A stretch of DNA of 64,000 nt from Bacteroidetes bacterium MED-G17 (GTDB lineage: Bacteria; Bacteroidota; Bacteroidia; NS11-12g; UBA9320): assembly GCA_002457675.1 (NCBI GenBank), contig NTKK01000008.1:28387-92386 (forward strand), given 5' to 3'. Shown here one piece after another: positions 42,469-53,454 of this stretch. The first letter of the stretch is position 1. Every line of letters starts with the position of its first letter. The notes under the pieces were generated by a model. It saw nothing but the letters and a program-made list of their open reading frames with translations, did not search any database and was not told where the DNA came from. A program made the position numbers and the translations under genes.

Positions 42469-43896
42469 TTATGGATGTCCAAGTCTATGCATGGCACACC
42501 TAAATCCTATTCTGCTGTTTGATTGCTCTTCATCCAAATATCTTCTAGTTCCTGGCGCCATCCAATATTCAGGATCGTGCCAATTTCCGCCTTTATAAAC
42601 TCTTGCTCTGTTGTCTATCAGTGTACTTACTCCATACTCATAACCTTGGCTACCATCACCGTATACTTCCTCATCCAAGTAACCTATATTGTCTGACTTT
42701 TTATAATTCCTTCTATATTCATTTTCTTCTCTACTAACATTTACGTATTGAATTCTCCCTAAGCTATCTTTATAGTCAACAAATCCATCTTCATCTAATT
42801 TTGGCTTATTGAAAACATTCCCTCTAAAAGAATTAAACTCGTTTACATCTTCAAAACTTAGTGGTCTGTAAACATCCATAACCCATTCACTAACATTGCC
42901 TGCCATATTATAAAGTCCAAAATCATTTGGCCAGTATGTTCTTACATCCGTTGGTATAAAGGAATGATCATTGTATTTACTCTCAATACCAGCAAAGTCT
43001 CCATTACCTCGTCTTACGTTGGCCATAAAAACGCCTCTATAATTTGTCTCACCTTTTTTGCTCCCATCATTTCTAACTGTATGCCCAACCCACGGATATA
43101 TTTTCTTGTTGTTGATATTTTCTCCAATAGCCTCACCAGTATTTGCCATTGCCGCGTACTCCCACTCTGCTTCAGTTGGCAATCGATATTCTGGTAGGAA
43201 AATACCATCTTCCATTTTTACTTTTCTTGTGGCCCCTTTAGACATAATATCCTTTAGAGGACGCTTTCCTTCTTTTCCGTCAAACTGCCTGTTTAGATAG
43301 GCATCCGTATTAAAGTTTTCTTCATTCATTTGATTTGGATCTGTATCCAATATCCCTTCTCGCACAAGAATCATTTCATTGACTCGATCGGTTCTCCAAG
43401 CCGCATATTCAGTTGCCTGTAACCAACTTACACCAACAACAGGATAATTTTGGTAAGACGGATGTCTTAGATAATATTTTACATAAGGTTCATTGTACGC
43501 CAATCTATCTCTCCAGCAGTTGGTATCAGGAAGAGCCATTTTATATACTTCCGGATAATCTACAAAAACTCTTCTTAGCCAATGTAAATACTCCAAATAG
43601 TGTTTATTGCTTACTTCCGTTTCATCAAGATAAAAGGAAGGAACTGTTACTTTCTTCTCTACATTGTTGTACTCAAAAGTTAGGTCTTGTTCAGAGCTAC
43701 CCATCGTGAAAGAGCCACCATGAACCAAAATTAGACCAGGACCTGTTTCTTGACCTGCATATTCATACGTTTCAAAACCACCCCAGTCTGGGTCATTATA
43801 AACCCACCCAGTAGTTGATGAGCGTTCTGACGAACATGCAACAAACAAAGATGCTGCAGTGAAAGTAATCATTAATATTTTGCTAAATTTTATCAT
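42469..43896 (-). CDS. gldJ: Gliding motility lipoprotein GldJ (SUMF1/FGE-fold)
   Basis: Lipobox LFVACSS, STTGWVYNDPDWGGFE, LILVHGGSFTMGS, MAGNVSEWVMDVYRP, GGNWHDPEYWMAPGTRR; start MIKFSKIL at 43896. Confidence 0.9.
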   Translation of the reverse strand: MIKFSKILMITFTAASLFVACSSERSSTTGWVYNDPDWGGFETYEYAGQETGPGLILVHGGSFTMGSSEQDLTFEYNNVEKKVTVPSFYLDETEVSNKHYLEYLHWLRRVFVDYPEVYKMALPDTNCWRDRLAYNEPYVKYYLRHPSYQNYPVVGVSWLQATEYAAWRTDRVNEMILVREGILDTDPNQMNEENFNTDAYLNRQFDGKEGKRPLKDIMSKGATRKVKMEDGIFLPEYRLPTEAEWEYAAMANTGEAIGENINNKKIYPWVGHTVRNDGSKKGETNYRGVFMANVRRGNGDFAGIESKYNDHSFIPTDVRTYWPNDFGLYNMAGNVSEWVMDVYRPLSFEDVNEFNSFRGNVFNKPKLDEDGFVDYKDSLGRIQYVNVSREENEYRRNYKKSDNIGYLDEEVYGDGSQGYEYGVSTLIDNRARVYKGGNWHDPEYWMAPGTRRYLDEEQSNSRIGFRCAMHRLGHP

Positions 43897-43970
43897 CTTT
43901 ATTGAATGATTTATTATTAAACTTTTTTGAACCTTAATTATTGTTACAATTATACGTTTTTTCAAGCGCT

Positions 43971-44954
43971 TTAAAAGTCTGGACAACTAATTGGTCTGAA
44001 TCTTCGAGTAGGTTTTCGCGCACACCAACCAACACTTGCTGATATTTCGTGTGAACCCGGTGCCGCTGCACGAGCGCTTGATACCGTTAAATCAAAAGAA
44101 TAGCCAAACTTAAATTGGTCTTTTCTAAAACCTACCAATACCATTGCAGCATCAGAATTTTTAAAATCTCCAAAAGTTTGTCTATACCAAAGACCGGTAA
44201 CCAAAGGGCCTCGATTAATATAAAATCCTGCATTTAATTGCGAAAATTGATCTTGCATCATAAAAAGAATATTCGGTGAGAAAGTAGCTTTGGCAACTCG
44301 TCTTTTATCCAATGGGACAACCATACCTCCATGGGCAGTATATCTTCTTGGCAAATTACTCTCAGGATCTCCGTAAAAAGACTGATTCGGCTCGATTGCG
44401 TTATGTGCAGCAAAACCAAAATAAAAGTCTTTAGTGTAGCCTACAACCCCCGCATTAAAATTTGGTGTTAGTATGTTGGTTGAAGTCAATTGTTCAGCAG
44501 AAGATTTTACAAAACCGCGCGTTTCGTCAATCATATCTTCAAACAAAAGCTTACTCTTATCTACACTTCTTTGGATAATTTGCGCTTCAATACCAAATCT
44601 CATAGTGAATTTGCGCGTAACATTGAGCTGATATGAATAAATCCCACTAAACTGGTAGGTTTTCAACAAACCTTCACCTGCAACATCCCTAAGCGCCACG
44701 AAGCCAAGACCACCGCCGATGGCATTTACATGTTGGTCGAAACTTGCAACTGTAGTAATATAGGCTCCTGGTAAATTGGGCCATTGATTTCTTTGATTCA
44801 AGGAAACCCGTCCACCACCATTACACTCTCCCGTACCAGCTAGGGAGGGGTTTGTGTACAATGGAGACGCATAAAATTGAGACAATTCCGGATCTTGTGC
44901 TTTAACCGTTATTACTAGAAGAACTAAAAGTCCAAATAATGTGTACCGATTCAT
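43971..44954 (-). CDS. PorP/SprF family T9SS membrane protein
   Basis: QDPELSQFYASPLYTNPSLAG signature, beta-barrel; start MNRYTLFGLL at 44954 preferred (ORF opens at 45050). Confidence 0.88.
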   Translation of the reverse strand: MNRYTLFGLLVLLVITVKAQDPELSQFYASPLYTNPSLAGTGECNGGGRVSLNQRNQWPNLPGAYITTVASFDQHVNAIGGGLGFVALRDVAGEGLLKTYQFSGIYSYQLNVTRKFTMRFGIEAQIIQRSVDKSKLLFEDMIDETRGFVKSSAEQLTSTNILTPNFNAGVVGYTKDFYFGFAAHNAIEPNQSFYGDPESNLPRRYTAHGGMVVPLDKRRVAKATFSPNILFMMQDQFSQLNAGFYINRGPLVTGLWYRQTFGDFKNSDAAMVLVGFRKDQFKFGYSFDLTVSSARAAAPGSHEISASVGWCARKPTRRFRPISCPDF

Positions 44955-45093
44955 TCTGAATTTTTGTTGCACCTTTTGTGTCATTCTTAAAAAGAACGTG
45001 AAAATACAAAAAACATGATTGATATTTTTATTTTTTTCAAAAATACACACTATTTTAGTTTCAAATCTGTTATTAGAATAGCCATTAAGGAAA

Positions 45094-48000
45094 ATGATTT
45101 ATATCAAAAAAATTAGGCCAGTGGTCTTAGCCCTTTTTTTTATTTTCTTTTACGCATTGAATTCTTTTGCTCAGAAGTCCCCGTTAAGCAGTGGTACATG
45201 GCATAAAATTTCAATCATTGAGGATGGAATATATAACTTGACTCCTTTGCTAATCGAACAATTTGGTGATGGTATTGAACTGAATAAAATTCAACTTTAT
45301 GGCAATGGAAAAGGGATGTTGTCTGAAGTTATTGCCGAAGCAGATAAATCAATTTTAACCGAAATACCTTTGTTAGAAATTGATAAAAATCAAAATGGCT
45401 TATTGGATGGAAATGACCAAGTTTTATTTTTTGGCTTAGGCCCTCACCAATGGAATTATGATTCAACCAATCAAGATTTTACCCATGAATACAATATTTA
45501 CAGAAACGAAAATTTTTATTTCTTTACACACGGTTTAAAAAATGGCAAACGCTTGCAAAATGTTGGAAATGGCGCTCAATTGAACCCTACTAGAAAAATC
45601 CACAAGCATAAGTTCCTTGTCTTCCATGAGCAAGACGAAGTAAATGTTGCCAAATCTGGTAGAATGTGGGTTGGAGACGAAATAAATTCAAATCGACCAA
45701 AAATATTCACTTTCGATATCAACAATTTGGTTAAAGAGGATACAATATTTTTCCGTTCAAAAATTTGGGTTAGATCTTTAGTAGAGAGTAGCTACAGCTT
45801 GAAAATTAATGGTCTAACTAAAAGCCAAAAAATGGTTTATAAAATTCCTGGATCGAAAGACAATATCCAAGCACAAATTAACACTGAAAATCATTCTTTT
45901 AAAAGCAAGGATAACCAAATTGAAGTTAGTTACACTTATTCAATTCCAGATATTGCTTCAAGAGCATGGATAGACTACATAGAGCTTGTTGCAAGCCGTA
46001 ATAATATTTTAACTGCTGAGCAAGAAGTTTTCTTATTCCCTACGAAAACCAATTCAGAGGATATCACTATTTCATTTCAAAATTTAGCCAATGAAGATGT
46101 GAATGTTTGGGATATAACTGACTTTAATTCACCAAAAGTTCAATCTTTTTTGAATGGCACTTTTGATTTTAATGTTTCAAATACCAAGCCATTGAGGAAA
46201 TACATTTCATTCTCTAACCCACGCCAAGCTGAGTATGTTGGAAAAATTGAGAATCAAAACCTCATTAGTATTTCCGCTACAGACTACCTAATGATTTACC
46301 ACCCAAATTTCAAAACTGAAACCGAACGTTTGGCTGAATTTCACAGAAACCAATATGCTTATGATGTTAAATGTATCAACATCTTCAATATTTATAATGA
46401 ATTTTCTTCTGGTGGACAAGATGTTGTGGCCATTAGAAATTTTATTAAATCAGTTTATGATAAAGGTGCCGCCGAGGCCAAACCATTAAGATATGTTCTA
46501 TTCATGGGTGATGCAAGCTACGATTTTAAGGAGCGACTTGATGGCAATACTAATTTTGTTCCCAGCTATCAAAGTATAAACTCCATAGATCCAATAGCCT
46601 CTTATCCAAGCGATGATTTTTTTGCAATCCTAGAGGATGATGAAGGTTACTGGGGTTTTCAAAATGTTGCTGAATCTCTTGATATAGGTGTAGGTAGATT
46701 CCCTGTAAAGACAGCAATTGAAGCCAAAACCGTGGTGGATAAAATTATTCATTACCATCAATCAGAAACCTTTGGTAAATGGCGAAATAATATTGTGTTT
46801 TTAGGGGATGACGAGGATGGTAACAAATTTTTTAACGACGTAGAAAATTTTTCCAATGAAATTTATCAAAAACATCCTGAAATCAATGTGCAAAAAATCT
46901 ACCTAGACGCTTACCCTCAAGTGTCTTTTGGAAGCGGAAATAAATACCCTGAAGTAAATGATGCCGTAAACAGGTCCATAGAGCAAGGCACTTTGATTTT
47001 TAATTATATTGGGCATGGAGGTGGCAATGGTATGGCGCACGAAAGGGTAGTAACAAGAGCACAAATCAACGAATGGAAAAATTATGACAAACTTCCATTG
47101 TTTGTAACAGCGACTTGTGAACTTTCGCAACATGACGACCCTGCACAAGTATCTCCTGGTGAATTAATATTACTCAATCCCAATGGAGGAGCAATTGGAC
47201 TAATTACCACATCTAGAGTTGTTACGTTAACCGTTAACCGAAACCTTAACGACAAAATTTATCGAGACAATATTTTCGCAAAGAAGGATGGAGAGAGACC
47301 TTCGCTCGGCGATGTTTTCATGAAAATAAAGAACAACAGTTTTAGAGCAGTAAATCAACGGAATTTCATCCTTTTAGGCGATCCGGGCATGCAATTAGCC
47401 TACCCCAAAAAAAATGTTTTCATCACCCATGTTAATGGCCAAAAAGTAGAAGAGTTCAAAGATACCATTGGCGCCTTAGGCAAGGTATCTATTGAAGGTA
47501 TTGTTGCAGATAATGATAGCATAATGATTAGCAATTATGATGGTACTCTTAATGCCACAGTATATGATAAGTTTCAGACCTTCCAAACATTAGGCAATGA
47601 CCCAGGCAGCAAGATTGATGCATTTTCATTACAAAATAGCAGCATATACAATGGTAGAACAGAGATACAAGATGGTAAATTTAAATTTAGCTTTATTGTA
47701 CCAAAAGACATCTCATATCAATTTGGCAAAGGCAAAATATCCCTCTATGCCTTCAATACAGAAGAGGATGCAAATGGTTTTGAGAATCAAATTGTTGTTG
47801 GTGGGTCATCTGATGAATCAATTTTTGACACCATGGGCCCGCAAGTGCGGCTATTCCTTAATGATTCGACTTGGAAAAATGGAGGCTTCACAAATCCAAA
47901 TCCTACTTTACTAGCAGATATTTATGATATAAACGGAATAAACACGGTTGGAAGTGGCATTGGGAAAGATATAGTAGCTATTCTAGACAAGAATACAGAA

Positions 48001-48495
48001 CATGAGCAACTTTTTATTCTTAATGATTACTACCGAGCCAATTTAAACAGCTACCAAAGTGGGAAAATAAAATTTCCTTTAAGTGAAATAGCAGAAGGAG
48101 AACATACCATACATCTCAAAGTTTGGGATGTATCTAACAACTCGTTTGAAACAAAAACCAATTTTGTTGTAGGTGCTGAAGATAAACTCGAAATTGCCCA
48201 TGTCAAAAATTTCCCCAATCCATTTAGCACTTCGACTCAAATACAATTTGAACATAATCAAGCAGGAAAATGGATAGAAGTAGATTATCAAATTTATTCC
48301 ATTGCTGGAAAAAAAGTATTTAATACAAAAAAGACATTTGAAATAGCACCAACAAGAGTTGTATCTATTCTATGGGAAGGCCAAAATAATAACGAACAAA
48401 CTTTAGAAAGTGGTACTTACTTCTGTCGTATTTTTGTGAAAGATAAATACAACCGAATTACTCAAAAAACCCTAAAACTGATAATCTTACGTTAA
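45094..48495 (+). CDS. porU: T9SS sortase PorU (C25 gingipain-like cysteine peptidase)
   Basis: YIGHGGGNGMAHE (His), FVTATCELSQHDDP (Cys); adjacent porV; C-terminal FPNPFSTSTQIQFEH domain. Confidence 0.92.
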   Translation: MIYIKKIRPVVLALFFIFFYALNSFAQKSPLSSGTWHKISIIEDGIYNLTPLLIEQFGDGIELNKIQLYGNGKGMLSEVIAEADKSILTEIPLLEIDKNQNGLLDGNDQVLFFGLGPHQWNYDSTNQDFTHEYNIYRNENFYFFTHGLKNGKRLQNVGNGAQLNPTRKIHKHKFLVFHEQDEVNVAKSGRMWVGDEINSNRPKIFTFDINNLVKEDTIFFRSKIWVRSLVESSYSLKINGLTKSQKMVYKIPGSKDNIQAQINTENHSFKSKDNQIEVSYTYSIPDIASRAWIDYIELVASRNNILTAEQEVFLFPTKTNSEDITISFQNLANEDVNVWDITDFNSPKVQSFLNGTFDFNVSNTKPLRKYISFSNPRQAEYVGKIENQNLISISATDYLMIYHPNFKTETERLAEFHRNQYAYDVKCINIFNIYNEFSSGGQDVVAIRNFIKSVYDKGAAEAKPLRYVLFMGDASYDFKERLDGNTNFVPSYQSINSIDPIASYPSDDFFAILEDDEGYWGFQNVAESLDIGVGRFPVKTAIEAKTVVDKIIHYHQSETFGKWRNNIVFLGDDEDGNKFFNDVENFSNEIYQKHPEINVQKIYLDAYPQVSFGSGNKYPEVNDAVNRSIEQGTLIFNYIGHGGGNGMAHERVVTRAQINEWKNYDKLPLFVTATCELSQHDDPAQVSPGELILLNPNGGAIGLITTSRVVTLTVNRNLNDKIYRDNIFAKKDGERPSLGDVFMKIKNNSFRAVNQRNFILLGDPGMQLAYPKKNVFITHVNGQKVEEFKDTIGALGKVSIEGIVADNDSIMISNYDGTLNATVYDKFQTFQTLGNDPGSKIDAFSLQNSSIYNGRTEIQDGKFKFSFIVPKDISYQFGKGKISLYAFNTEEDANGFENQIVVGGSSDESIFDTMGPQVRLFLNDSTWKNGGFTNPNPTLLADIYDINGINTVGSGIGKDIVAILDKNTEHEQLFILNDYYRANLNSYQSGKIKFPLSEIAEGEHTIHLKVWDVSNNSFETKTNFVVGAEDKLEIAHVKNFPNPFSTSTQIQFEHNQAGKWIEVDYQIYSIAGKKVFNTKKTFEIAPTRVVSILWEGQNNNEQTLESGTYFCRIFVKDKYNRITQKTLKLIILR

Positions 48496-48524
48496 ACCAC
48501 AATATTTTATTTAATTTGTTCTAA

Positions 48525-49697
48525 ATGAGAAATATTTGTTCATCTCTATTCGCTTCTGTAATAATCCTTGGTTTAACTTTCAACTTAGTCCAAGCTCAAG
48601 TTACGTCTAAGGATCAATTGTTAGGCCAACGAAACGTCGTCACGACATCCGTACCCTTTTTAACTATAGCTCCAGACGCACGATCGGCAGCCTTAGGTGA
48701 AGCTGGGGTAGCTTTAAAGCCGGATGCCAACGGAGCCTATTGGAATGCAGCTAAAATGGCTTTTATAGAAAGTGATGCAGGAATTTCTATATCAGCAACA
48801 CCATGGCTTAGAGAGCTTGTTCCAGATGTTTGGATCTATTATCTCTCGGGATACAAAAGAATTGGGGAGAAACAAAGGAGCACCCTGTCAGGTTCTATTC
48901 GCCATTTTACCCTCGGTGAAATACAATTTACGGACCAAGTTGGAAGTAGTTTGGGAAATTATGAGCCATATGAAACTGCCATTAGTGGTAATTATGCAAC
49001 CCAACTCTCGAAGCAATTCTCTGTAGGAGTTGGCCTTCGATTTATTGTATCAGACTTAGCCAAAGGTCAATATAGTGGCAATCAAGAGATAAAACCAGGA
49101 ATAGCAGGCTCCGGCGATATTGGCGTTTATTATAAAAATGAAATTGACTTAGGGGGGCGAGAATGGCAAATAGCTCTTGGAGGAAATATTTCCAACCTGG
49201 GCTCCAAAATTTCTTACACAACAAAAGCGGAAAGAGATTATATACCAACAAGCTTAAGATTGGGAGCCGCATTCACTAATATAATTGACGATTACAACTC
49301 TATCACCTTTTTGGTAGACATTAATAAACTTCTTGTTCCAACCCCACAATGGGATGATAGCACACAAAGATATTATCGGAAAGATGTGAATGTCTTGCAA
49401 GGTGTTTTTCAGTCCGTGGGTGATGCCCCAGGGGGCTTTCAAGAAGAGCTAAATGAATTAATGTATTCGGTAGGATTTGAATATTGGTATGACAAACAAT
49501 TTGCCCTGAGAGCAGGCTATTTCAATGAGCATAAAAATAAAGGAGGGCGTAACTTTGGAACAATTGGTGCAGGTCTTAAAATGAATAAAATTGGTGTTGA
49601 CGCAGCTTATTTAATTCCACTAGCACAAAGGCATCCTCTTCAGGGCACCATTCGTTTCTCCGTCGCAGTCGATTTAGGCGTAATATCAACTGATTAA
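48525..49697 (+). CDS. porV: T9SS outer membrane channel protein PorV
   Basis: TSVPFLTIAPDARSAALGEAGVAL, PDANGAYWNAAKMAF; directly downstream of porU. Confidence 0.93.
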   Translation: MRNICSSLFASVIILGLTFNLVQAQVTSKDQLLGQRNVVTTSVPFLTIAPDARSAALGEAGVALKPDANGAYWNAAKMAFIESDAGISISATPWLRELVPDVWIYYLSGYKRIGEKQRSTLSGSIRHFTLGEIQFTDQVGSSLGNYEPYETAISGNYATQLSKQFSVGVGLRFIVSDLAKGQYSGNQEIKPGIAGSGDIGVYYKNEIDLGGREWQIALGGNISNLGSKISYTTKAERDYIPTSLRLGAAFTNIIDDYNSITFLVDINKLLVPTPQWDDSTQRYYRKDVNVLQGVFQSVGDAPGGFQEELNELMYSVGFEYWYDKQFALRAGYFNEHKNKGGRNFGTIGAGLKMNKIGVDAAYLIPLAQRHPLQGTIRFSVAVDLGVISTD

Positions 49698-49790
49698 TCG
49701 AGCAGCAATTTATTTATATAAATTAAGAATAACCCTTGGTTGTTTTTTTTTATTAAGATTGCATTCGCAAAGTTCACGCCAGCGATTGAT

Positions 49791-51152
49791 ATGAGTTTGA
49801 TTACAAATAAGCATATTTTTTCACTTCAGGAATTAATGGATAGAATAATCAAAAAAAATCCAAATCAACCTGAATTTCATCAGGCCGTTTTGGAGGTATT
49901 TGAGTCCATTTTACCTTTTGTTGTTAAAAACAAGAAATACGCAAAAAGAACTCTTTTGGAAATCATGTCTGAACCAGAAAGAACCATCGGTTTTCGAATT
50001 AGTTGGCAAAATGACGAAGGAAATATCGAAGTCAACAAAGGTTATCGCGTTCAAATGAGCAGTTCAATAGGTCCTTATAAAGGTGGCCTTCGATTTCATC
50101 CAAGCGTCAACCTTAGTATTTTGAAATTTTTAGCATTTGAACAAATTTTCAAAAATAGTCTTACGTCCCTTCCACTCGGTGCTGGAAAAGGTGGGTCGGA
50201 TTTTGACCCTAAAGGAAAAAGTGATAATGAAATTCGAAGATTTTGTCAAAACTTCATGACTGAATTATATCGTCACATTGGAGATAGCACAGACATACCT
50301 GCGGGTGATATTGGTGTAGGTGCAAGGGAAATTGGCTACCTTTTTGGCCAATACAAAAAAATAACCAATCAATTTAATGGCGTACTAACAGGGAAAACAT
50401 ATGGTTGGGGCGGAAGTTTAATCCGACCCGAAGCCACCGGATATGGATGTGTTTATTTCACCCAACATCTTCTAAAAGATCGAAATGAGGACCTTGAAGG
50501 CCAAAAAATTGGGATTTCTGGAAGTGGAAACGTTGCGCAATACGCTGCAGAAAAAGCAATAGAACTTGGGGGTATTGTCCAAACACTTAGCGATTCTAAA
50601 GGGGTTGTTTATGCCGAAAATGGATTGAAACAAGAACACATCGAGTTTACTAAAATTCTTAAAAATGAAAAACGAGGAAGAATTAAGGAATTGGCAGATC
50701 ATTTTGATGGAATCAAATATTTTGAAAGCGAAAAACCTTGGCGATTTCCACTAAGCATTGCTTTGCCTAGTGCAACCCAAAATGAATTAAATCTTGGAGA
50801 AGTAAATTCTTTAGTCTCTAATGGATTAAAATATGTCGTTGAAGGCGCCAATATGCCGACTACACCCGATGCCATCTCTTTTCTGCATGCCAATAATGTT
50901 GCTTATGGTCCGGGAAAAGCAAGTAACGCAGGAGGCGTAGCTACTAGCGGTCTTGAAATGAGTCAGAATGCGCTTAAACTTCATTGGTCAAGTCAAGAAG
51001 TAGATCAAAAACTACAAGGAATCATGACCAATATTCATGCCCAATGTAAAGAATTTGGAAGTGAATCAGGTAGTATAAATTATGCGAAAGGAGCAAATAT
51101 TGCAGGTTTTGTGCGTGTTGCAGATGCTATGCTAGATCAGGGTCTGGCTTAA
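49791..51152 (+). CDS. gdhA: NADP-specific glutamate dehydrogenase
   Basis: YRVQMSSSIGPYKGGLRFHPSVN, LPLGAGKGGSDFDPKGKSD, TDIPAGDIGVGAREIGYLFGQYK; start at 49791 preferred. Confidence 0.95.
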   Translation: MSLITNKHIFSLQELMDRIIKKNPNQPEFHQAVLEVFESILPFVVKNKKYAKRTLLEIMSEPERTIGFRISWQNDEGNIEVNKGYRVQMSSSIGPYKGGLRFHPSVNLSILKFLAFEQIFKNSLTSLPLGAGKGGSDFDPKGKSDNEIRRFCQNFMTELYRHIGDSTDIPAGDIGVGAREIGYLFGQYKKITNQFNGVLTGKTYGWGGSLIRPEATGYGCVYFTQHLLKDRNEDLEGQKIGISGSGNVAQYAAEKAIELGGIVQTLSDSKGVVYAENGLKQEHIEFTKILKNEKRGRIKELADHFDGIKYFESEKPWRFPLSIALPSATQNELNLGEVNSLVSNGLKYVVEGANMPTTPDAISFLHANNVAYGPGKASNAGGVATSGLEMSQNALKLHWSSQEVDQKLQGIMTNIHAQCKEFGSESGSINYAKGANIAGFVRVADAMLDQGLA

Positions 51153-51202
51153 TCTACATTTTATTAAGACTAGTTAAAAATAAAGGCTAGTTTTGCGCAG
51201 CA

Positions 51203-53395
51203 ATGAGATTGTTTTTATTTAGTCTTATTCTAGTTGTAAATGGCGTATTGACCCAACGTATTTACGCCACACAGATAGACACCTTAAAAAACAATGGTAA
51301 AGGTACACATCTGCTTGACAGCTTTTTATTTTGTCAAAAAAAATCCAACTTTTCACTAAAAGGGCTTTATAATGGTCAAATTTTTGAAGGTAAAAACAGC
51401 CATTTATTGATGCCTGACGCACAGAGAACACAAAACTTCAATAATCTTTCACGTTCTATATTCAAAGAAATTCCCGGATTGAATATTTGGGAATACGATG
51501 GAAGCGGTGTACAGATCAATATTGGTGCGAGAGGATTAAGCCCAAATCGAAATAGCAATATAAACACACGTCAAAACGGATACGATATAAGTGCAGACGC
51601 ATATGGATATCCTGAAGCTTATTTTTCACCTCCTGCTGAAGCATTGCAAAAAATCGTATTTTCTCGGGGCTCTTTTGGTCTTCAGAACGGACCTCATTTT
51701 GGAGGTTCGTTGGATTTTATAATCAAAGAAGGCGAAAAAGATAAATTGAAGCTTAGTGAGCATATTACCTATGGTAGTAACAACTTCAGAAAAAGCTATA
51801 CAAGTCTAGGAGGTTCACTAAAAAATTGGAAATACTTTGGGTACTTTCAAAAGCTACAAACCAATGGCTTTATACCTCGAAGTAAATTAGACCAAAATGT
51901 CCTTTACTTATCTTCAAAATACACATCTCCTAATCATTGGGACATTGCTACCCAATATACAAACATGAATTACTTGACACAGCAACCAGGTGGATTAACA
52001 GATAGCTTATTTAAAGCGAACCCCTATCAAGGGAACAGAAGTAGGAACTGGATGTCTGTAAATTGGCATCTATTCGGTCTAATTTTTAATAAATATTTTA
52101 ATGAAAAGAATACCTTTAATTTGAGATTATTTGCGCTGGATGCGAATAGAAAACAAGTTGGAACAATCAACCTTACGCCTGAAAAGTATGATGATTATAA
52201 TATAAATAGAGACCTAAAAGTTGGTAATTTTAATAACCTTGGCTTTGAAGCAAGATATTCTAGCGAATACAAGATTAGATCTTATAATAATAGCCTATTA
52301 ATGGGCATCAGGTTATTCAGTGGTGAAACCTCCGACCAAAGAGGTTTTTCAACTGCTGGAGATGAGGTAGATTTTGATTTTCTAAATACCAATTATGTCG
52401 GAAATTCTAGCTTTTTGTGCCCCAGTATTAATTCATCATTTTTTGCAGAAAATATTTTTAGAATTAACAATTCTCTGTCCATCACCCCGGGTATTCGATA
52501 CGAATTTCTACAAACTGAAGTGAATGGCTATTTTTTGGATGGACGAGATACAGGAATCTTCACAATAGAGAACACAGAAAAATCGAATAGAGACTTCCCT
52601 TTGTTTGGGATAGGCATAAACCAAAAATTAAAATCACTTGAATTACAATTAAACTTTACACAAAATTACAGAGCCGTAAATTTTTCAGACGTAATTATTA
52701 GAAACCCCAACTTATTAATTGATTCGGAATTGAAAGACGAGTCTGGGTTTAATTTTGATATCGTTTTAAGAGGATTTTTAAAGCCAAATAAAGTTTACAT
52801 CAATTTTGGCTTATTTTATTTGGATTATAGGGACATTATCGGCACTGGTGAAATAACGAACCAAGAAAATATCTCGCAACCTTTCAAGACCAATATAGGT
52901 CAAGCGTATTCTAGAGGAATCGAGTCTCTTTGCAAAGTCTTTTTTGATTCCCCTTTTTCTGAAAAGAGTCGCTCTTCTATTTTTTTCAACTACAGCTTCA
53001 TACAAGGGAAATATACGAAAGGAAATGAATCCTACGTAGGTAACCAATTGGAATACTTATCGCCTCATATTTTAAAAACAGGTTTTTCACTATCGATAGG
53101 TAAAAGACTAACATTGAATTATCAATATTCTTATCAGAGTAAACAATTTTCTGATGCAAAAAACACCCTCTCTTCTTCCAATGGATTGGTAGGAATAATC
53201 CCCTCCTTTTCTTTACATGATTGTTCTATCGCCTACAAACTGAATAATTGTGTAGTAAAATTTAGTGGAAACAATTTACTCAATAAATCATATTTCACTA
53301 GGAGAGCTCCGGGATTCCCTGGTCCAGGTATAATTTCTGGTATTCCAAGAAGTTTATTTGCGACAATTAACTATAATATTTCTGCGTTAAAATAA
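51203..53395 (+). CDS. TonB-dependent receptor (FecA-like)
   Basis: Plug NLSRSIFKEIPGLNIWEYDGSGVQINIGARGLSPNRNSNINTRQNG; barrel C-terminus NLLNKSYFTRRAPGFPGPGIISGIPRSLFATINYNI. Confidence 0.88.
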   Translation: MRLFLFSLILVVNGVLTQRIYATQIDTLKNNGKGTHLLDSFLFCQKKSNFSLKGLYNGQIFEGKNSHLLMPDAQRTQNFNNLSRSIFKEIPGLNIWEYDGSGVQINIGARGLSPNRNSNINTRQNGYDISADAYGYPEAYFSPPAEALQKIVFSRGSFGLQNGPHFGGSLDFIIKEGEKDKLKLSEHITYGSNNFRKSYTSLGGSLKNWKYFGYFQKLQTNGFIPRSKLDQNVLYLSSKYTSPNHWDIATQYTNMNYLTQQPGGLTDSLFKANPYQGNRSRNWMSVNWHLFGLIFNKYFNEKNTFNLRLFALDANRKQVGTINLTPEKYDDYNINRDLKVGNFNNLGFEARYSSEYKIRSYNNSLLMGIRLFSGETSDQRGFSTAGDEVDFDFLNTNYVGNSSFLCPSINSSFFAENIFRINNSLSITPGIRYEFLQTEVNGYFLDGRDTGIFTIENTEKSNRDFPLFGIGINQKLKSLELQLNFTQNYRAVNFSDVIIRNPNLLIDSELKDESGFNFDIVLRGFLKPNKVYINFGLFYLDYRDIIGTGEITNQENISQPFKTNIGQAYSRGIESLCKVFFDSPFSEKSRSSIFFNYSFIQGKYTKGNESYVGNQLEYLSPHILKTGFSLSIGKRLTLNYQYSYQSKQFSDAKNTLSSSNGLVGIIPSFSLHDCSIAYKLNNCVVKFSGNNLLNKSYFTRRAPGFPGPGIISGIPRSLFATINYNISALK

Positions 53396-53428
53396 AAAAG
53401 GGCAGAAATAATATTTCTGCCCTTTTTT
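53394..53428. terminator. Bidirectional rho-independent terminator
   Basis: AAAAAAGGGCAGAAATA-A-TATTTCTGCCCTTTTTT, 11-bp GC-containing perfect stem between convergent genes. Confidence 0.9.
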
Positions 53429-53454
53429 GTATTGAATAAACACAATTATGAGAA

